From Pseudonocardia broussonetiae (GTDB lineage Bacteria; Actinomycetota; Actinomycetes; Mycobacteriales; Pseudonocardiaceae), in the NCBI RefSeq assembly GCF_013155125.1, contig NZ_CP053564.1, positions 1,247,501-1,311,500 of the forward strand: DNA of 64,000 bases. Reading direction: 5' to 3'. Positions 1-12,461 of this stretch are shown in pieces. Under the pieces are notes generated by a model. That model was given only the letters and a program-made list of their open reading frames with translations, did no database searches and was not told where the DNA came from. The first letter of the stretch is position 1. Every line of letters begins with the position of its first letter. The position numbers and the translations under genes are program-made.

Positions 1-241
1 CGCTGATGCGGCGGATCGTGTCGGCGTCCTCGGTGCGTCCCTCGGCCCTCCACTGCTCCACCTGGGCGGCGGCCGCCGTGCGCGGGTCGACGTAGTACCC
101 CGACTCCGACGACGAGCCGAGCGCGGGCGCCGGGGGCGCCGGCGCGGGTGCGGGCGCGGTGCACCCCGCCAGCACCGCCGCCGCGGCGAGCAGGCCGCCG
201 ATCCGGGCGGCCGGAACGCTTCGCACCGTCGCGGCCCTCAC
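1..241 (-). CDS. cslZ: GH6-family glucanase lipoprotein, N-terminal part (CslZ-like)
   Basis: Only the first ~80 residues lie in the window; the gene runs off the left edge. The start is a GTG overlapping the glxA stop by four bases (GTGA). The product opens with a lipoprotein signal peptide (lipobox LAGC, residues 24-27) and an Ala/Pro-rich linker. At 49-53 it has YYVDP followed by an A-Q-V-x-x-W-R-A-E-G-R segment, the characteristic beginning of glycoside hydrolase family 6 catalytic domains. In Streptomyces a GH6 lipoprotein follows cslA and glxA and trims the glucan they make; the same order here supports that role. The catalytic residues are outside the window, so activity cannot be judged. 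Confidence 0.75.
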   Translation of the reverse strand, partial: MRAATVRSVPAARIGGLLAAAAVLAGCTAPAPAPAPPAPALGSSSESGYYVDPRTAAAAQVEQWRAEGRTEDADTIRRIS

Positions 242-2190
242 TGGACCTGCACCCACCGCGCCACCGACGGCACACCGGCGTCGTCGACGAGGAAGAGCAT
301 GTAGAAGCCCGGCGGCACGAGCGTCGGCTCGGCGGGCACGGCCAGGCCGAGCGTCCCGTCGGGGTTGTCCGTGACGTCGAGGGCGACCGTGCGCTGCTCC
401 AGGTCGGTGACGTGCGTGGCCGCGCTGGGCCGTACCAGCCGCGCACGGTCGATGCGGGCGGCGTCCGGCGTGGACACCGTCAGCGTCTGGCCCAGCCCGA
501 CGGTGGCCGCCGCGTCGGTGATCTCCGGCCGCGGCCCCTGGAACATGTAGGGCGGGGTGAAGATCTCGATGCGGTGCTCGAAGTCGGCGTCGCGGGTGTT
601 GAGCGGGTCGGAGAACAGCGCGTCGCCGCCCAGCACGATCACCTGGCCGTTGGGCAGCAGCAGGCCCGCGGAGTGGTAGTCGCGCCCGACCGAGGACTCC
701 GCGGCGGGCCGCAGGGTGTTCGACGAGGGCGTGTAGAGGCTGGCCACGAAGTTGTGGCTCTGCCCCTTGCCGCGGTAGTCGCGCGACCCGCCCGCGATGA
801 GGATGTCGTCGGTCGGCAGCGTGACGACGTTCGGGTAGCGCGTGGGCGCGGGCAGGTCCGGCCCGGGCGTGTACGCCGGCGCCTCGGCCGCGAGGTCGAT
901 GACGTCGGTGCGCGCGGTCGACCGCGGCGACTCGCCGACGCCGCCACCGCCGACGACGAGCATCCGCTGGTCCTGCACGGGACCGGCCCACACGGATCCG
1001 GAGGTCTCCATCATGTCGGGGTCGCGCAGGCCCGGGACCGGTACGAACGTGTTGTCGTCGAGGTTCCAGAAGCCGGGTGTGCGCCCCTCCTCGGCCGGGC
1101 CGTAGCCCGTGCTGGAGCCGGTGAAGAACAGCTCGCCGGGCGTCGCGGTCTGGAACAGCGCGGGGTAGGTCGGGAAGTAGCGGAACAGGTCGGGCCGCTC
1201 CGTCCACTCCTTCGTGGCCGGGTCGTAGACCTCGTTCTGCCCGGGCAGGATCGTGCCGGTGCCGTCGAGGCCCGACACCGAGAGCACGGTGCCGTCCGAC
1301 AGCGGCGTGAGGGTGGGGTACCAGCGCTTGTGCTTCATGTCCCCGACGCGCACGTACTCCTCGGTGACCGGGTCGAACTCGAAGGAGTCGGCGATGCCCT
1401 GGTAGTCCTGCTTGTCCAGGTCCATCGCCTCGGCGAGGCCGTAGTAGTTCTCCGCATCGGGGCCGGAGAGCCCGGTGATCGCGTACTGCGCCGGGTCGGC
1501 GGTGACGCCGGGGGCGCCCTCGACGATCGACTCCACCCAGACCACGGTCTCGCTCGCCGTGACGGTCGCGCTGCCGTCGCGGGCGATCACCTTGGCCGCG
1601 GGCGGCAGCGAGAACGCGCTGGTCGCGCGGTAGGACTTGCCGTCGGGAGCGACGAACTCGGTGCCCGCCGGGAAGTCGCGGCCGCCGTCGGGGAACTCGT
1701 TGCGCACGCGCATCGCTCCCGCGGCGTGCGTGACGGCGCCCTCGAGCAGCTCGTAGCGCTGGGTGCCGCCGGCGACGAGCAGGTTGCCGTCGGAGAGGAA
1801 CGCGTGCCCGGCGCAGAACATGTCGGCGGGGGTCATGACCATGCGCGCCTGGCCGGTGGCGGGGTCGTAGAGCAGGCTGCGGAACGTGCCCGCGTCGAAC
1901 TGGGCGCGGTCGTTGCCCGACCCGGCGATGATGAGCAGCTTGCCGGTGGGCAGCAGCGCGGCGTGGATCGCGTTGACCTGCAGGTCCTCGGGCAGCTCGA
2001 CGACGTCCCAGCGGCCGAACTCGGCCTGGTACTCCGGGCTGTCGATGAGCTGCTGGTGCCGCACCTCGGCCACGAACGCCACGGCGGGCGGCACGTTCAC
2101 CGCGACCAGCACCGCGGGCACCAGCACGACCGTGAGGATGCGCCCCCGTCGCTTGATCGCGGCCAGGGTGCTGCGCAGCAGGCGCCTCAC
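238..2190 (-). CDS. glxA: GlxA-like mononuclear copper-radical oxidase
   Basis: 650 aa with an N-terminal membrane anchor (about 18-40), a kelch-repeat propeller and a C-terminal DUF1929 domain from about 545. The galactose-oxidase-type active site is readable: Cys126 (DMFCAG) and Tyr291 (RWYPT) for the thioether-linked Tyr-Cys cofactor, axial Tyr505 and ligand His506 (DYHS), and second ligand His593 (ATHVTD). GlxA proteins oxidise terminal sugar alcohols of glycans at the hyphal surface in Streptomyces. The gene overlaps cslA upstream by four bases (ATGA) and the GH6 gene downstream by four bases, so all three are translationally coupled. The exact glycan substrate is inferred from the neighbours. 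Confidence 0.92.
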   Translation of the reverse strand: MRRLLRSTLAAIKRRGRILTVVLVPAVLVAVNVPPAVAFVAEVRHQQLIDSPEYQAEFGRWDVVELPEDLQVNAIHAALLPTGKLLIIAGSGNDRAQFDAGTFRSLLYDPATGQARMVMTPADMFCAGHAFLSDGNLLVAGGTQRYELLEGAVTHAAGAMRVRNEFPDGGRDFPAGTEFVAPDGKSYRATSAFSLPPAAKVIARDGSATVTASETVVWVESIVEGAPGVTADPAQYAITGLSGPDAENYYGLAEAMDLDKQDYQGIADSFEFDPVTEEYVRVGDMKHKRWYPTLTPLSDGTVLSVSGLDGTGTILPGQNEVYDPATKEWTERPDLFRYFPTYPALFQTATPGELFFTGSSTGYGPAEEGRTPGFWNLDDNTFVPVPGLRDPDMMETSGSVWAGPVQDQRMLVVGGGGVGESPRSTARTDVIDLAAEAPAYTPGPDLPAPTRYPNVVTLPTDDILIAGGSRDYRGKGQSHNFVASLYTPSSNTLRPAAESSVGRDYHSAGLLLPNGQVIVLGGDALFSDPLNTRDADFEHRIEIFTPPYMFQGPRPEITDAAATVGLGQTLTVSTPDAARIDRARLVRPSAATHVTDLEQRTVALDVTDNPDGTLGLAVPAEPTLVPPGFYMLFLVDDAGVPSVARWVQVQ

Positions 2191-4475
2191 GAGGGGTCAC
2201 TCTCCTTCTCGGTGGCCGGGACCGGCCGGGGGGCGGGGGTGACCCGCGGGATCATCGGGAGGCCGCCGGGGACGGGCGACAGGTCCTCGGACGGGCGCGC
2301 GGCGGTGGCCGCGGCGGGGACGCCGGCGCGGTGCGGCCCGGGCTCGGGCCGCATCGGCGGGCGCGGCACGGGCGGCGCGCCCCGGCGGCCCGGGTCGGCC
2401 TGGTGCGGCACGCGCGGTCCGGCCGACACCGGAACCCGCGGGCGCGGCGGGACCTGCCCCGGCCGCTGGGGCGCCGAGGGGCGGTCGGGCATCGGGGCGC
2501 GACCGGCGGACCGGTGCTCCGCGGGCGGGGCTGGCCGCGGGATGCGGGCGGCCGCACCGGCGTCGGCCGCGGTGCGCGGCCGGGCGGTGCCGCGCGGGCG
2601 GATCGTCTCCCCGCGCAGCGAGGTGCGGCGCGGACCGGCGTCGGGACCCTCGTCGTCGAGGTCGTGGTCGCGGTCGGCGCTCGCCAGAGCGACCGGGTCG
2701 GCGTCCACCGCGGCGTCGACGACGTCGGCCCCGGTGGCCGCGCTGCGCTGCACGTCGGCGTTGAGCCACCACAGCGCCACCGGCGTGAGGCTGATCAGCA
2801 GCGCCAGTGCGGGCCACATCATCACGTCGATGTTGGCGTAGCCGAGCACGACCGACGCGCCGAGCGCGCACCCCAGCAGCACCGTCCACTGCAGGTGCCG
2901 GCGGAACGTGACCAGCCGGTCCTGCGTGGCGGCGTCGCTCTTGGGCGTGACGACGAACTTCGCCGGGCGGCGCAGCAGCGTGGCGATCAGCGAGCTCGCG
3001 TAGATGGGCGCGGAGAGGACCGACATCGCCATCCCGCGCACGCCCGGCGAGTTCTCCTTCTCGTACGGGCTGACGTTGTAGCGCCGGTTGCGGATGTAGA
3101 CCCACAGCTGGAACGCGGTGGCGTCGATGTAGAGCGCGAGCCACAGCTGCGGCGGCACGACGATGCCGGACACGCCGAGCGTCAGGTAGAGCACGGCGTT
3201 GACCGAGCCGAGGATCCAGCCGATCGCCATCGACGGGTAGAACGTCGTGATCAGCACGTAGTGCAGCACCCGGCCGGGCGAGAGCCGGCGCAGCCGCTTC
3301 CAGAACGGCCCGGACAGGATCTCGAACGTGCCGCGCGACCAGCGCAGCTGCTGGCTGAAGTAGTCGCTCCAGGACGACGGGCCCTCGCCGACGGCGACGA
3401 CGTCGGGCGTGTAGACCGACTTCCACTTCGCCCCGGTGACCGGGTTGCGGCGGGAGTGCATCGCGAGCCCGGTGGCCATGTCCTCGGTGATCGAGTCGGC
3501 CAGCCCGCCGATGCAGACCAGCGCGTCGATCCGGATCGCGTTGTTCGTGCCCACCAGCATCGGCGCCTGGTAGGCGTTGGCGGCGCGCTGGATCACGCTG
3601 TGGAACGGGAACTGCTGGCTCTCGGCGCCCTTGGTGACGAAGTTGTCGACGTTGGCGTAGCACTGCGGGCCCACGACGAACGCGACGTCGGGGTCGCGGA
3701 AGTAGCCGAGCATCCGCTCCGCGTAGTTGGGCAGCGGCACGTGGTCGGGGTCGACGGAGAGGAAGACCTCGTAGCGGTGGCCGTAGCGGTCGACCCAGGC
3801 GTTGTAGTTGCCGTGCTTGGTCTTCGCCTTGAAGTGGCCGGTCGGCTGGTTGTACTCGGGGATGCCCTTGCGGCTGAAGTGCCGCACGCCCTCGGCCTGG
3901 CACATCGCGCGGACGGCGGGGTCGTCGCCCTCGTCGAGCAGCCAGACGTGGAACAGCCCGTCGTGCCGGATCCGGCGCGCGGCCTGCAGCGTGGCCTGCA
4001 CCATCTCCAGCGGCTCCTTGCCGGGGACGATGGTGGTGAGGAACGCGACGCGCAGGCGGGGGTCCGGGCGCACCGGGACCGGGTCCCGGGCGAGCACCGA
4101 GGCCAGCGACAGCGAGAAGACGTTGATCAGCCGCAGACCCTCGACGAGCGCGATGGACGCGATCACGAAGATGTTCGCGACCACCGTCCACGGGCGGGTC
4201 TCGTCGATCTCCGGCGTGTGCGCGGGCTGCAGCAGCCAGTAGACGAAGGCCGCCTCGAACAACACGTTCAGCGTGATGATCAGCAGCGACACCGCCCACG
4301 CGCGGCGGCCCGACGACGCGTGCACCCCGCGGTAGCGGACCCGGTAGCCGGGACCGGGCTCGACGACGTCACCGGACAACCGGCTGAAGTCGCGAACGGC
4401 GAAACCACCGGTCTCCGGACCGATGGTCGGGCTCTCCTGCACGCGGCTGCTCCCCGGGATCGTCTGACGCTGCAC
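2187..4475 (-). CDS. cslA: Cellulose synthase-like glycosyltransferase (CslA)
   Basis: 762-aa GT2 membrane synthase. Two TM segments (about 60-82, 98-118) precede the cytosolic catalytic domain, which shows the processive-synthase motifs: DEGDD at 181-185, DPDH (DxD) at 242-245, TED at 330-332 and QQLRW at 375-379. Further TM helices follow at about 400-600. The last ~170 residues are a Pro/Arg/Ala-rich disordered tail without a PilZ domain. It would polymerise a beta-glucan from UDP-sugar and export it; Streptomyces CslA makes a tip-located glucan needed for adhesion and development. The chosen GTG start at 4475 has no clear Shine-Dalgarno, so a start further in is possible. Confidence 0.92.
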   Translation of the reverse strand: MQRQTIPGSSRVQESPTIGPETGGFAVRDFSRLSGDVVEPGPGYRVRYRGVHASSGRRAWAVSLLIITLNVLFEAAFVYWLLQPAHTPEIDETRPWTVVANIFVIASIALVEGLRLINVFSLSLASVLARDPVPVRPDPRLRVAFLTTIVPGKEPLEMVQATLQAARRIRHDGLFHVWLLDEGDDPAVRAMCQAEGVRHFSRKGIPEYNQPTGHFKAKTKHGNYNAWVDRYGHRYEVFLSVDPDHVPLPNYAERMLGYFRDPDVAFVVGPQCYANVDNFVTKGAESQQFPFHSVIQRAANAYQAPMLVGTNNAIRIDALVCIGGLADSITEDMATGLAMHSRRNPVTGAKWKSVYTPDVVAVGEGPSSWSDYFSQQLRWSRGTFEILSGPFWKRLRRLSPGRVLHYVLITTFYPSMAIGWILGSVNAVLYLTLGVSGIVVPPQLWLALYIDATAFQLWVYIRNRRYNVSPYEKENSPGVRGMAMSVLSAPIYASSLIATLLRRPAKFVVTPKSDAATQDRLVTFRRHLQWTVLLGCALGASVVLGYANIDVMMWPALALLISLTPVALWWLNADVQRSAATGADVVDAAVDADPVALASADRDHDLDDEGPDAGPRRTSLRGETIRPRGTARPRTAADAGAAARIPRPAPPAEHRSAGRAPMPDRPSAPQRPGQVPPRPRVPVSAGPRVPHQADPGRRGAPPVPRPPMRPEPGPHRAGVPAAATAARPSEDLSPVPGGLPMIPRVTPAPRPVPATEKESDPS

Positions 4476-4709
4476 AAGCGTGATCGCGTCGGTGACCCCG
4501 ACCCGTTACACAGCACAACGTGACGCCGACGCCCCGGGTGCGGCCGCACCACCCGCCAGTGGCCCCCTATCAGGTGAACCACCGCGCGTTGCTCCGACCG
4601 TACGTGACCACGACCACAGCTTGCACAGAGCGGCGCCCCCGAACGGGAGGGGTCCGGGAGCGCCGATCGGACGAACGGGACTGGCCGAAAGATCAGGTCA
4701 CGGAGCCGG

Positions 4710-6164
4710 TCACACCGCCAGCGCGCGGTGGGCCGCCTCGATGCGGTCGCCGATCTCCTTGTCGATCTGGCGCCAGTACTCGAGCGCTCTGGCCAGCACC
4801 TCCGGGCTGACGCCGTCGGCCAGGTGGCCGGCGACGTTGTCGACCAGCCGGGCGCGCTCGTCGTCGTCGAGCACGTCCCGGACCATCGACGCGGCCTGGC
4901 CGAAGTCGTCGTCCTCCGCGCGCAGCGTGTACGCGGTGCGGACCATCTCGCCGTCGGCGTACCAGAGGCCGGCGTCGTCGGTCAGCGCCGGGTTCGCCTG
5001 CGGTCCGCCGTAGGAGTTCGGCGCGTAGACGGGGTCGCTCACGTTGGTGACGCGCATGGCGCCGTCCTTGGAGTAGCTGTGCACCGGCACGACCGGCGCG
5101 TTGACCGGGATCTGCTTGTAGTTGACCCCGAGCCGGGCGCGGTGCGCGTCGGCGTAGGCGAAGCCGCGGCCGAGCAGCATCTTGTCCGGCGAGAGCCCGA
5201 TCCCGGGGACCAGGTTGTTCGGCTCGAAGGCCGCCTGCTCCATCTCCGTGTGGTAGTCGGTGACGTTGCGGTCCAGCACCAGCGTCCCGACCTTGATCAA
5301 CGGGTAGTCCGCGTGCGGCCACACCTTCGTGAGGTCGAACGGGTTGAACCGGTAGGTCGTGGCGTCCGCGAAGGGCATCACCTGCACGTGCAGCGTCCAG
5401 CTCGGGCGCCCGCCGCTCTCGATCGTGTCGTACAGGTCGCGCTGGTGGAAGTCGGCGTCGGAGCCCGCGAGCTCGTCGCCCTCGTCCTGGGTGAGGAACT
5501 CGATGCCCTGGTCGGTCTTGTAGTGGTACTTGACCCAGAACTTCTCCCCGCCCGCGTTGGTCCACATGTACGTGTGGCTGGAGTAGCCGTTCATGTGGCG
5601 CCACGTCCTCGGGATCCCGCGGTCGCCCATCAGCCAGGTCAGCATGTGCGCCGACTCGGGCGAGAGCGTCCAGAAGTCCCACTGCATGTCGTGGTCGCGC
5701 AGGTTGTTGGCCGCGCGGCGCTTCTGGCTCCGGATGAAGTGCTGGAACTTCAGCGGGTCGCGGATGAAGAAGATCGGCACGTTGTTGCCGACCATGTCGT
5801 AGTTGCCCTCGGTCGTGTAGTGCTTGAGGGAGAAGCCGCGCGGGTCGCGCCAGGTGTCGGGGCTGCCCCGCTCGCCCGCCACGGTCGAGAAGCGGATCAG
5901 CGTCCGCGTCGAGACGCCGGGCTGGTAGAGCGCGGCGCGGGTGAAGCGGCTGACGTCCTCGGTCGTCGTGAACTCCCCGAACGCGCCACCCCCCTTGGCG
6001 TGCGGCTGGCGCTCCGGGATGCGCTCCCGGTTGAACGCCGCCATCTGCTCGATCAGGTAGTGGTCCTGCAGCAGGATCGGTCCGTTCGGGCCGAGGGTGA
6101 GCGAGTGCTCGTCGCTCGCCACCGGTGCACCGCCGTCGGTCGTCGTGTACCGCGGTTCGGTCAC
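4710..6164 (-). CDS. katA: Heme catalase
   Basis: 484-aa monofunctional catalase of the small-subunit class, converting hydrogen peroxide to water and oxygen in the cytoplasm. Catalytic His55 lies in the ERQPHAKG motif (usually V-V/A-H-A-K-G), the distal Asn is in GNN at 126-128, and the proximal heme ligand is Tyr337 in RGFAYAD. I chose the GTG at 6164 because GAAGGAG sits a few bases upstream; the reading frame stays open further upstream without family similarity. It is divergent from the MFS gene across a ~95-base spacer holding a GC-rich inverted repeat (about 6198-6214) that could be a regulator site. No Fur- or OxyR-type gene is adjacent. Confidence 0.93.
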   Translation of the reverse strand: MTEPRYTTTDGGAPVASDEHSLTLGPNGPILLQDHYLIEQMAAFNRERIPERQPHAKGGGAFGEFTTTEDVSRFTRAALYQPGVSTRTLIRFSTVAGERGSPDTWRDPRGFSLKHYTTEGNYDMVGNNVPIFFIRDPLKFQHFIRSQKRRAANNLRDHDMQWDFWTLSPESAHMLTWLMGDRGIPRTWRHMNGYSSHTYMWTNAGGEKFWVKYHYKTDQGIEFLTQDEGDELAGSDADFHQRDLYDTIESGGRPSWTLHVQVMPFADATTYRFNPFDLTKVWPHADYPLIKVGTLVLDRNVTDYHTEMEQAAFEPNNLVPGIGLSPDKMLLGRGFAYADAHRARLGVNYKQIPVNAPVVPVHSYSKDGAMRVTNVSDPVYAPNSYGGPQANPALTDDAGLWYADGEMVRTAYTLRAEDDDFGQAASMVRDVLDDDERARLVDNVAGHLADGVSPEVLARALEYWRQIDKEIGDRIEAAHRALAV

Positions 6165-6258
6165 AGGTCTCCTTCGATAGACGTGCGCTCGGGGTTTCCC
6201 GCCGTGGCGGCGGGCAAACACCGCCCGCCGACCGCCGCCCGTGGTCCACGATGGCGGC

Positions 6259-7476
6259 ATGGTCACGACCACCCCGGGCGGCCTCGCGGGCTTCCGCACG
6301 GTGCTGGCGATCCCCGGCGTCGCCCCGCTGATGGCGCTCGCCCTCGTCGCACGCATCCCCGCGTCCGCCGCCGCGATCACGCTGACGCTGCACGTCGTGC
6401 TGACCCTGGACCTGGGCTACGCGGCCGCGGGGGCCGTCGGGGCGGCCAGCACGATCGGGATGGCCGTCGCCGCGCCGCTGCTCGGGCGCGTGGTCGACCG
6501 GCGCGGGCTGCGGCCGGTGCTGGTCCTCACCAGCGCGTCCGCCGCGGTGTTCTGGGGCGTCGCGCACCTGCTGAGCTACCCCGCGCTGCTGGTGGGCGCG
6601 CTGCTCGCCGGGGTGCTGGGGATGCCGGTGTACTCGGTGATCCGCCAGTCGCTGGCCGCGATGGTGCCCGAGGAGCACCGCCGCCCGGCGTTCTCGCTCG
6701 ACTCGATGTCGGTCGAGGTCTCCTACATCGTCGGGCCCGCGCTCGGCTCGCTGCTCGTGATCGGGCTGGGCAGCACCGCGGCGACGTGGGCGGTCGGCGC
6801 CGGCTGGGTCGCCTCGGGGATCGCCTTCTGGGTGCTCGACCCGCGCACCCGGGCGGGTTCGGCCGAGGACGACGGCCCGCCGCCGTCCGTGCGCACCTGG
6901 CTCGACCGGCGGCTGCTCGGCGCGCTGCTCGCCACCTCCGCCGCGGTGCTCGTGGTCTTCGGCACGGAGCTGTCGGTGATCGCGAGCGTGCAGGCGACCG
7001 GGCCGGTGTACGCGATCGCGCTGGTCAACGCCGTGTGGTGCCTGGCGTCGATCGTCGGGGGCTTCCTCTACGGCGCCGCGCGGCGGTCGTACCCGGTCTT
7101 CGCGCTGGTCGCGCTGCTCGGCCTCGCCACGCTGCCGGTGGCGCTGGGCGGGGTGTGGTGGAGCTTCGCGCTGCTCCTCGTGCCGGCCGGGCTGATGTGC
7201 GCGCCCGCGCTGGCGGCCACGTCGGAGGCGGTGAGCCGGCTGGCCCCGGAGGCCGCGCGCGGCGTCGTCACCGGGTTGCACGGCTCGGCCATCACGCTCG
7301 GCGCCGCCGCGGGCACCCCGCTCGCCGGGGTGCTGGTCGACGTGACGGGCCCGGCCGTGGCGGTGGTCGCGGTCGGGACGCTCGGCGTCGCGGCGGCCGG
7401 GGTGGCGGCGCTGCTCGCCGGCGCGCGCACGACGGAGCCGCCGCACCCGGGGGTGGCGGCGGCTCCGACGGTCTGA
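6259..7476 (+). CDS. MFS transporter (sugar-efflux/SetA-like type)
   Basis: 405-aa integral membrane protein with about twelve hydrophobic helices and a central polar loop (around residues 200-215). The loop after TM2 carries [10 protein letters not shown], the conserved MFS motif A. Proton-driven efflux of a small molecule is the likely role; the substrate is unknown, and the fold resembles sugar-efflux permeases. The ATG at 6259 follows CACGAT by six bases, which would make a leaderless transcript; an in-frame GTG at 6241 is the alternative. It is divergent from the catalase gene. Confidence 0.8.
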   Translation: MVTTTPGGLAGFRTVLAIPGVAPLMALALVARIPASAAAITLTLHVVLTLDLGYAAAGAVGAASTIGMAVAAPLLGRVVDRRGLRPVLVLTSASAAVFWGVAHLLSYPALLVGALLAGVLGMPVYSVIRQSLAAMVPEEHRRPAFSLDSMSVEVSYIVGPALGSLLVIGLGSTAATWAVGAGWVASGIAFWVLDPRTRAGSAEDDGPPPSVRTWLDRRLLGALLATSAAVLVVFGTELSVIASVQATGPVYAIALVNAVWCLASIVGGFLYGAARRSYPVFALVALLGLATLPVALGGVWWSFALLLVPAGLMCAPALAATSEAVSRLAPEAARGVVTGLHGSAITLGAAAGTPLAGVLVDVTGPAVAVVAVGTLGVAAAGVAALLAGARTTEPPHPGVAAAPTV

Positions 7477-7489
7477 GCGTGCGGGTGGA

Positions 7490-8605
<1,116 letters not shown>

Positions 8606-8771
8606 GGGAGGTCCTCCAGGGGAGGTCGAGGGCGGGTGCGCCGGGCCCCCGGGGTGATCCCGGGCCTGCCTGCATGGTTGACCGGTCTGCAGGTCGACGA
8701 CGACGCCCGATCACTGTGGCACGGGACACGTGCTCCGCGCCACAGCCGACCGGGTCCCCCGGAGGGCGCCC

Positions 8772-9823
8772 TCAGAGCGTGGCCGCCACCGTCTCCGCGA
8801 TCTCGTAGGTGTTGAGCGCGGCGCCCTTGCGCAGGTTGTCGCCGCACACGAACAGCTCGAGCGTGTTCGGGAAGTCCAGCGCCTGCCGCACCCGGCCGAC
8901 GACCGTCGGGTCGCCGCCCACCGCGTCGGCGGGCGTGGGCCACTGCCCGGCCGCCGGGTCGTCACGCAGCACGATCGTCGGCTGCGCGCCGAGGACCTTG
9001 TGCGCGGCGTCGACGCTCACCTCGCCCGCGAACGTGGCGTGCACCGCCAGCGCGTGCGTGGTGATCACCGGGACGCGGACGCAGGTGGCCGAGACCTTCA
9101 GGTCCGGGATGCCGAGGATCTTGCGCGACTCGTTGCGCACCTTGAGCTCCTCGGAGCTCCAGCCGTCGTCCTTCAGCGAGCCGGCCCAGGGCACCACGTT
9201 GAGCGCCAGCGGCGCCGGGAACGGCGACTCCGCGGGCAGCCCGGCCGCACTGATCGCCTCCGCCACGTCGCCCGCCCGCCTGCCCACGTCCTGGCCGGAC
9301 ACGGCCGACAGCTCGGCCTGCAGCCGGTCGATGCCGGGCTGGCCCGCGCCGGACGCCGCCTGGTAGGAGGCGACGACGAGCGCGGTGAGGCCGAACTCGC
9401 GATGCAGCGCGCCCATCGCGGCCATCATCGACAGCGTCGTGCAGTTGGGGTTCGCGATGATCCCCTTCGGCCGGTTCGCGGCCTCGTCGGCGTTGACCTC
9501 GGGCACCACCAGCGGCACCTCGGAGTCCATCCGGAACGCCCCGGAGTTGTCGACGGCCACCGCCCCGCGCGCCGCGGCGACCGGCGCCCACTCGGCGCTC
9601 ACCGCGTCGGGCACGTCGAACAGCGCGATGTCGACGCCGTCGAACACCTCGGGCTCCAGCAGCCGGACGGTGACGTCCTCGCCGCGGACCCGCAGGACCT
9701 TGCCCGCCGACCGCGCCGAGGCGACGAGCCGGATCTCCGACCACGGCACGGTCTCGCGCGCGTCGATGATGTCGATCATCGTGGAACCCACCGCACCGGT
9801 GGCACCCACGATGGCCAGGACGG

Positions 9824-9827
<4 letters not shown>
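8772..9827 (-). CDS. asd: Aspartate-semialdehyde dehydrogenase
   Basis: 351 aa. NADP-dependent reduction of aspartyl-4-phosphate to aspartate semialdehyde, the branch point for Lys/diaminopimelate, Met and Thr. An N-terminal Rossmann GATGAVG (8-14) binds NADP; catalytic Cys129 is in NPNCTT. The later catalytic His and substrate Arg regions are also present. The ATG overlaps the aspartokinase stop by four bases (ATGA), the usual coupled ask-asd operon of actinobacteria. Confidence 0.96.
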
Positions 9828-11089
<1,262 letters not shown>

Positions 11090-11339
11090 GCCGACCTCCT
11101 TCAACCGGCGCGGCGGGAACTCCGCGCCCATGGGTCCGTCCGCCTGTTCAGGCGCTGGTCGGGTCCCGACAGTACCGGCACGCGGTGGCGGCGCCGACCG
11201 GGATGACGGACACCACAGCTCGTCCCTCTCCTCAGAAATGATGACGCAGCGCGCCGGTCGCAACACTCGCCGTGATCGCGGCGACGGTGGGGTGGTGGCC
11301 GGGAACCCCGCCCACCTCCCTGCTCATCGTGGAGTGCCC

Positions 11340-11795
11340 GTGCGTTCACCCCTGCTCCGTCACCTCCGCCGGACGACCCGGGCCGGCACCGCCGTCGCGG
11401 TCGCCGCCGCCGTCGCCGCCGGGCTCGCGCTCGGCGCCGGCACCGCGTCCGCGGCGACCACCGTCCGCGTCTCCGACGCCGACATCACCCGCGCGTGCGG
11501 GGCGACGACGCCGCTGTGCGAGTTCCAGCGCGACACCGGCACGGCGACCGTGGTGGACGGCAGCGGCGCCCCGGCGGGCACCGGCTACCTGCGCCTCGAC
11601 ACCCCGCTGGGCAACGACAAGGCGACGGTCTCGACCACGGCCTTCGCCGGGCGGAAGCTGTCGGAGATCACCGCGCTCGAGTACCGGACGTTCGTCGAGC
11701 AGGCGGGCACGAGCAACGGGCAGCAGGCCCCGGCGCTGAACATCGGCGTCACCACCCCGCAGGGCTTCACCACGCTGGTCTGGGAGCCCCTCTAG
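11340..11795 (+). CDS. Truncated secreted protein, N-terminal part
   Basis: 151 codons from a GTG with GGAG five bases upstream. An Arg-rich N-terminus and an Ala-rich hydrophobic core give a Sec signal peptide (cleavage near ASA-ATT, residue ~38). The mature part has a beta-rich pattern with a cysteine pair (CGATTPLC) and stops abruptly at a TAG (11793-11795) after V-W-E-P-L. The reading frame one base back continues at once into adhesin-like domains for another 600 bases (next entry). I do not recognise the domain by name. It is either a broken gene or a short exported protein in its own right. Confidence 0.6.
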   Translation: MRSPLLRHLRRTTRAGTAVAVAAAVAAGLALGAGTASAATTVRVSDADITRACGATTPLCEFQRDTGTATVVDGSGAPAGTGYLRLDTPLGNDKATVSTTAFAGRKLSEITALEYRTFVEQAGTSNGQQAPALNIGVTTPQGFTTLVWEPL

Positions 11796-12397
11796 GCGCC
11801 GGCGGCGCCCCCGTGCCGGGCGCGCCCGTCACCTTCACCGTGACGAGCGGCAGCGCCGCCTTCGGCACGTCGGCCACGGCGAGCGCGACGACCGGCCCCA
11901 CGGGCGCGGCCGTCAGCCCGGACCTGACCGCGGGCGCCACCGCAGGCCCGGTCGTGGTGACCGCCACCAGCGGCACCCTGACCACGACGTACGCCCTGAC
12001 CGTGACACCCGCCCCGGTGGTGGGCCCGGCCCGCGCCGACGTGTCCGTCGCGCTCGCCGCACCGGCGACGGTCCGGCAGGGCGGGACCTTCACCGCGACC
12101 CTGACGGTGCGCAACGCCGGCCCGGCGACGGCGACGTCGGTCGCCTCGGGCATCACCGTGCCCAAGGGCCTGCGGATCACCGCGGGTGGCGGCGGGGCCG
12201 TGGCCCGCGACGGGCGGGCCGTCGGCTTCCTGGCCCCGTCGGTCGCGTCCGGGGCCACCGTCACCCACACCGTCACGGTCACCGTCGACCGGGGCGTGCG
12301 GGGCACGCAGACGCCGGCCGCGGCCGGCAGCCCGCTGCGGGTCGTCGACCCGAACCTGCGCAACGACGTCGCCACCGCCCGGACCACCGCGGGCTGA
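11796..12397 (+). pseudogene. Out-of-frame remnant: Ig-like (Big_1) and DUF11-type repeats
   Basis: Read in the frame that follows the TAG at 11793, the sequence encodes GAGGAPVPGAPVTFTV, typical of the middle of a bacterial Ig-like (Big_1) domain. A second beta-domain of the DUF11/CARDB type follows, ending with NDVATART and a TGA at 12395-12397. It has no signal peptide and no convincing start of its own (a GTG at 11813 exists without a ribosome site). The first strand of the Big_1 domain is missing, and the preceding ORF also looks cut, so an internal deletion plus frame change explains the locus better than a single-base indel. It is followed by a hairpin. Confidence 0.55.
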
Positions 12398-12414
12398 CGC
12401 GCGGCAGGAGCAGG

Positions 12415-12443
12415 CGGCCGGTCACCGAGGGGGTGGCCGGCCG
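12415..12443 (+). terminator. Hairpin after the broken secreted-protein gene
   Basis: A 12-bp stem with one G-U pair (12415-12426 with 12432-12443) and a five-base loop, between the convergent ends at 12397 and 12462. It has no U-tract, as usual for actinobacterial terminators, and could serve both strands. Confidence 0.5.
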
Positions 12444-12461
12444 TCGGCGACCGGGGCCGGC

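Noticed and set aside
148..2841. Plus-strand open frame of about 900 codons over glxA and cslA
   Set aside because: It has the Arg/Gly/Ala/Pro-rich composition of a shadow frame in GC-rich DNA. The minus strand carries recognisable GlxA and CslA with all catalytic residues.
11090..11339. Riboswitch or leader peptide before aspartokinase
   Set aside because: No lysine-riboswitch motif, no run of Lys/Thr/Met codons and no convincing hairpin seen.
11783..11800. Programmed -1 frameshift joining the two halves of the secreted gene
   Set aside because: No slippery heptamer or downstream pseudoknot is apparent, and both protein domains look cut at the junction, which fits a deletion better.
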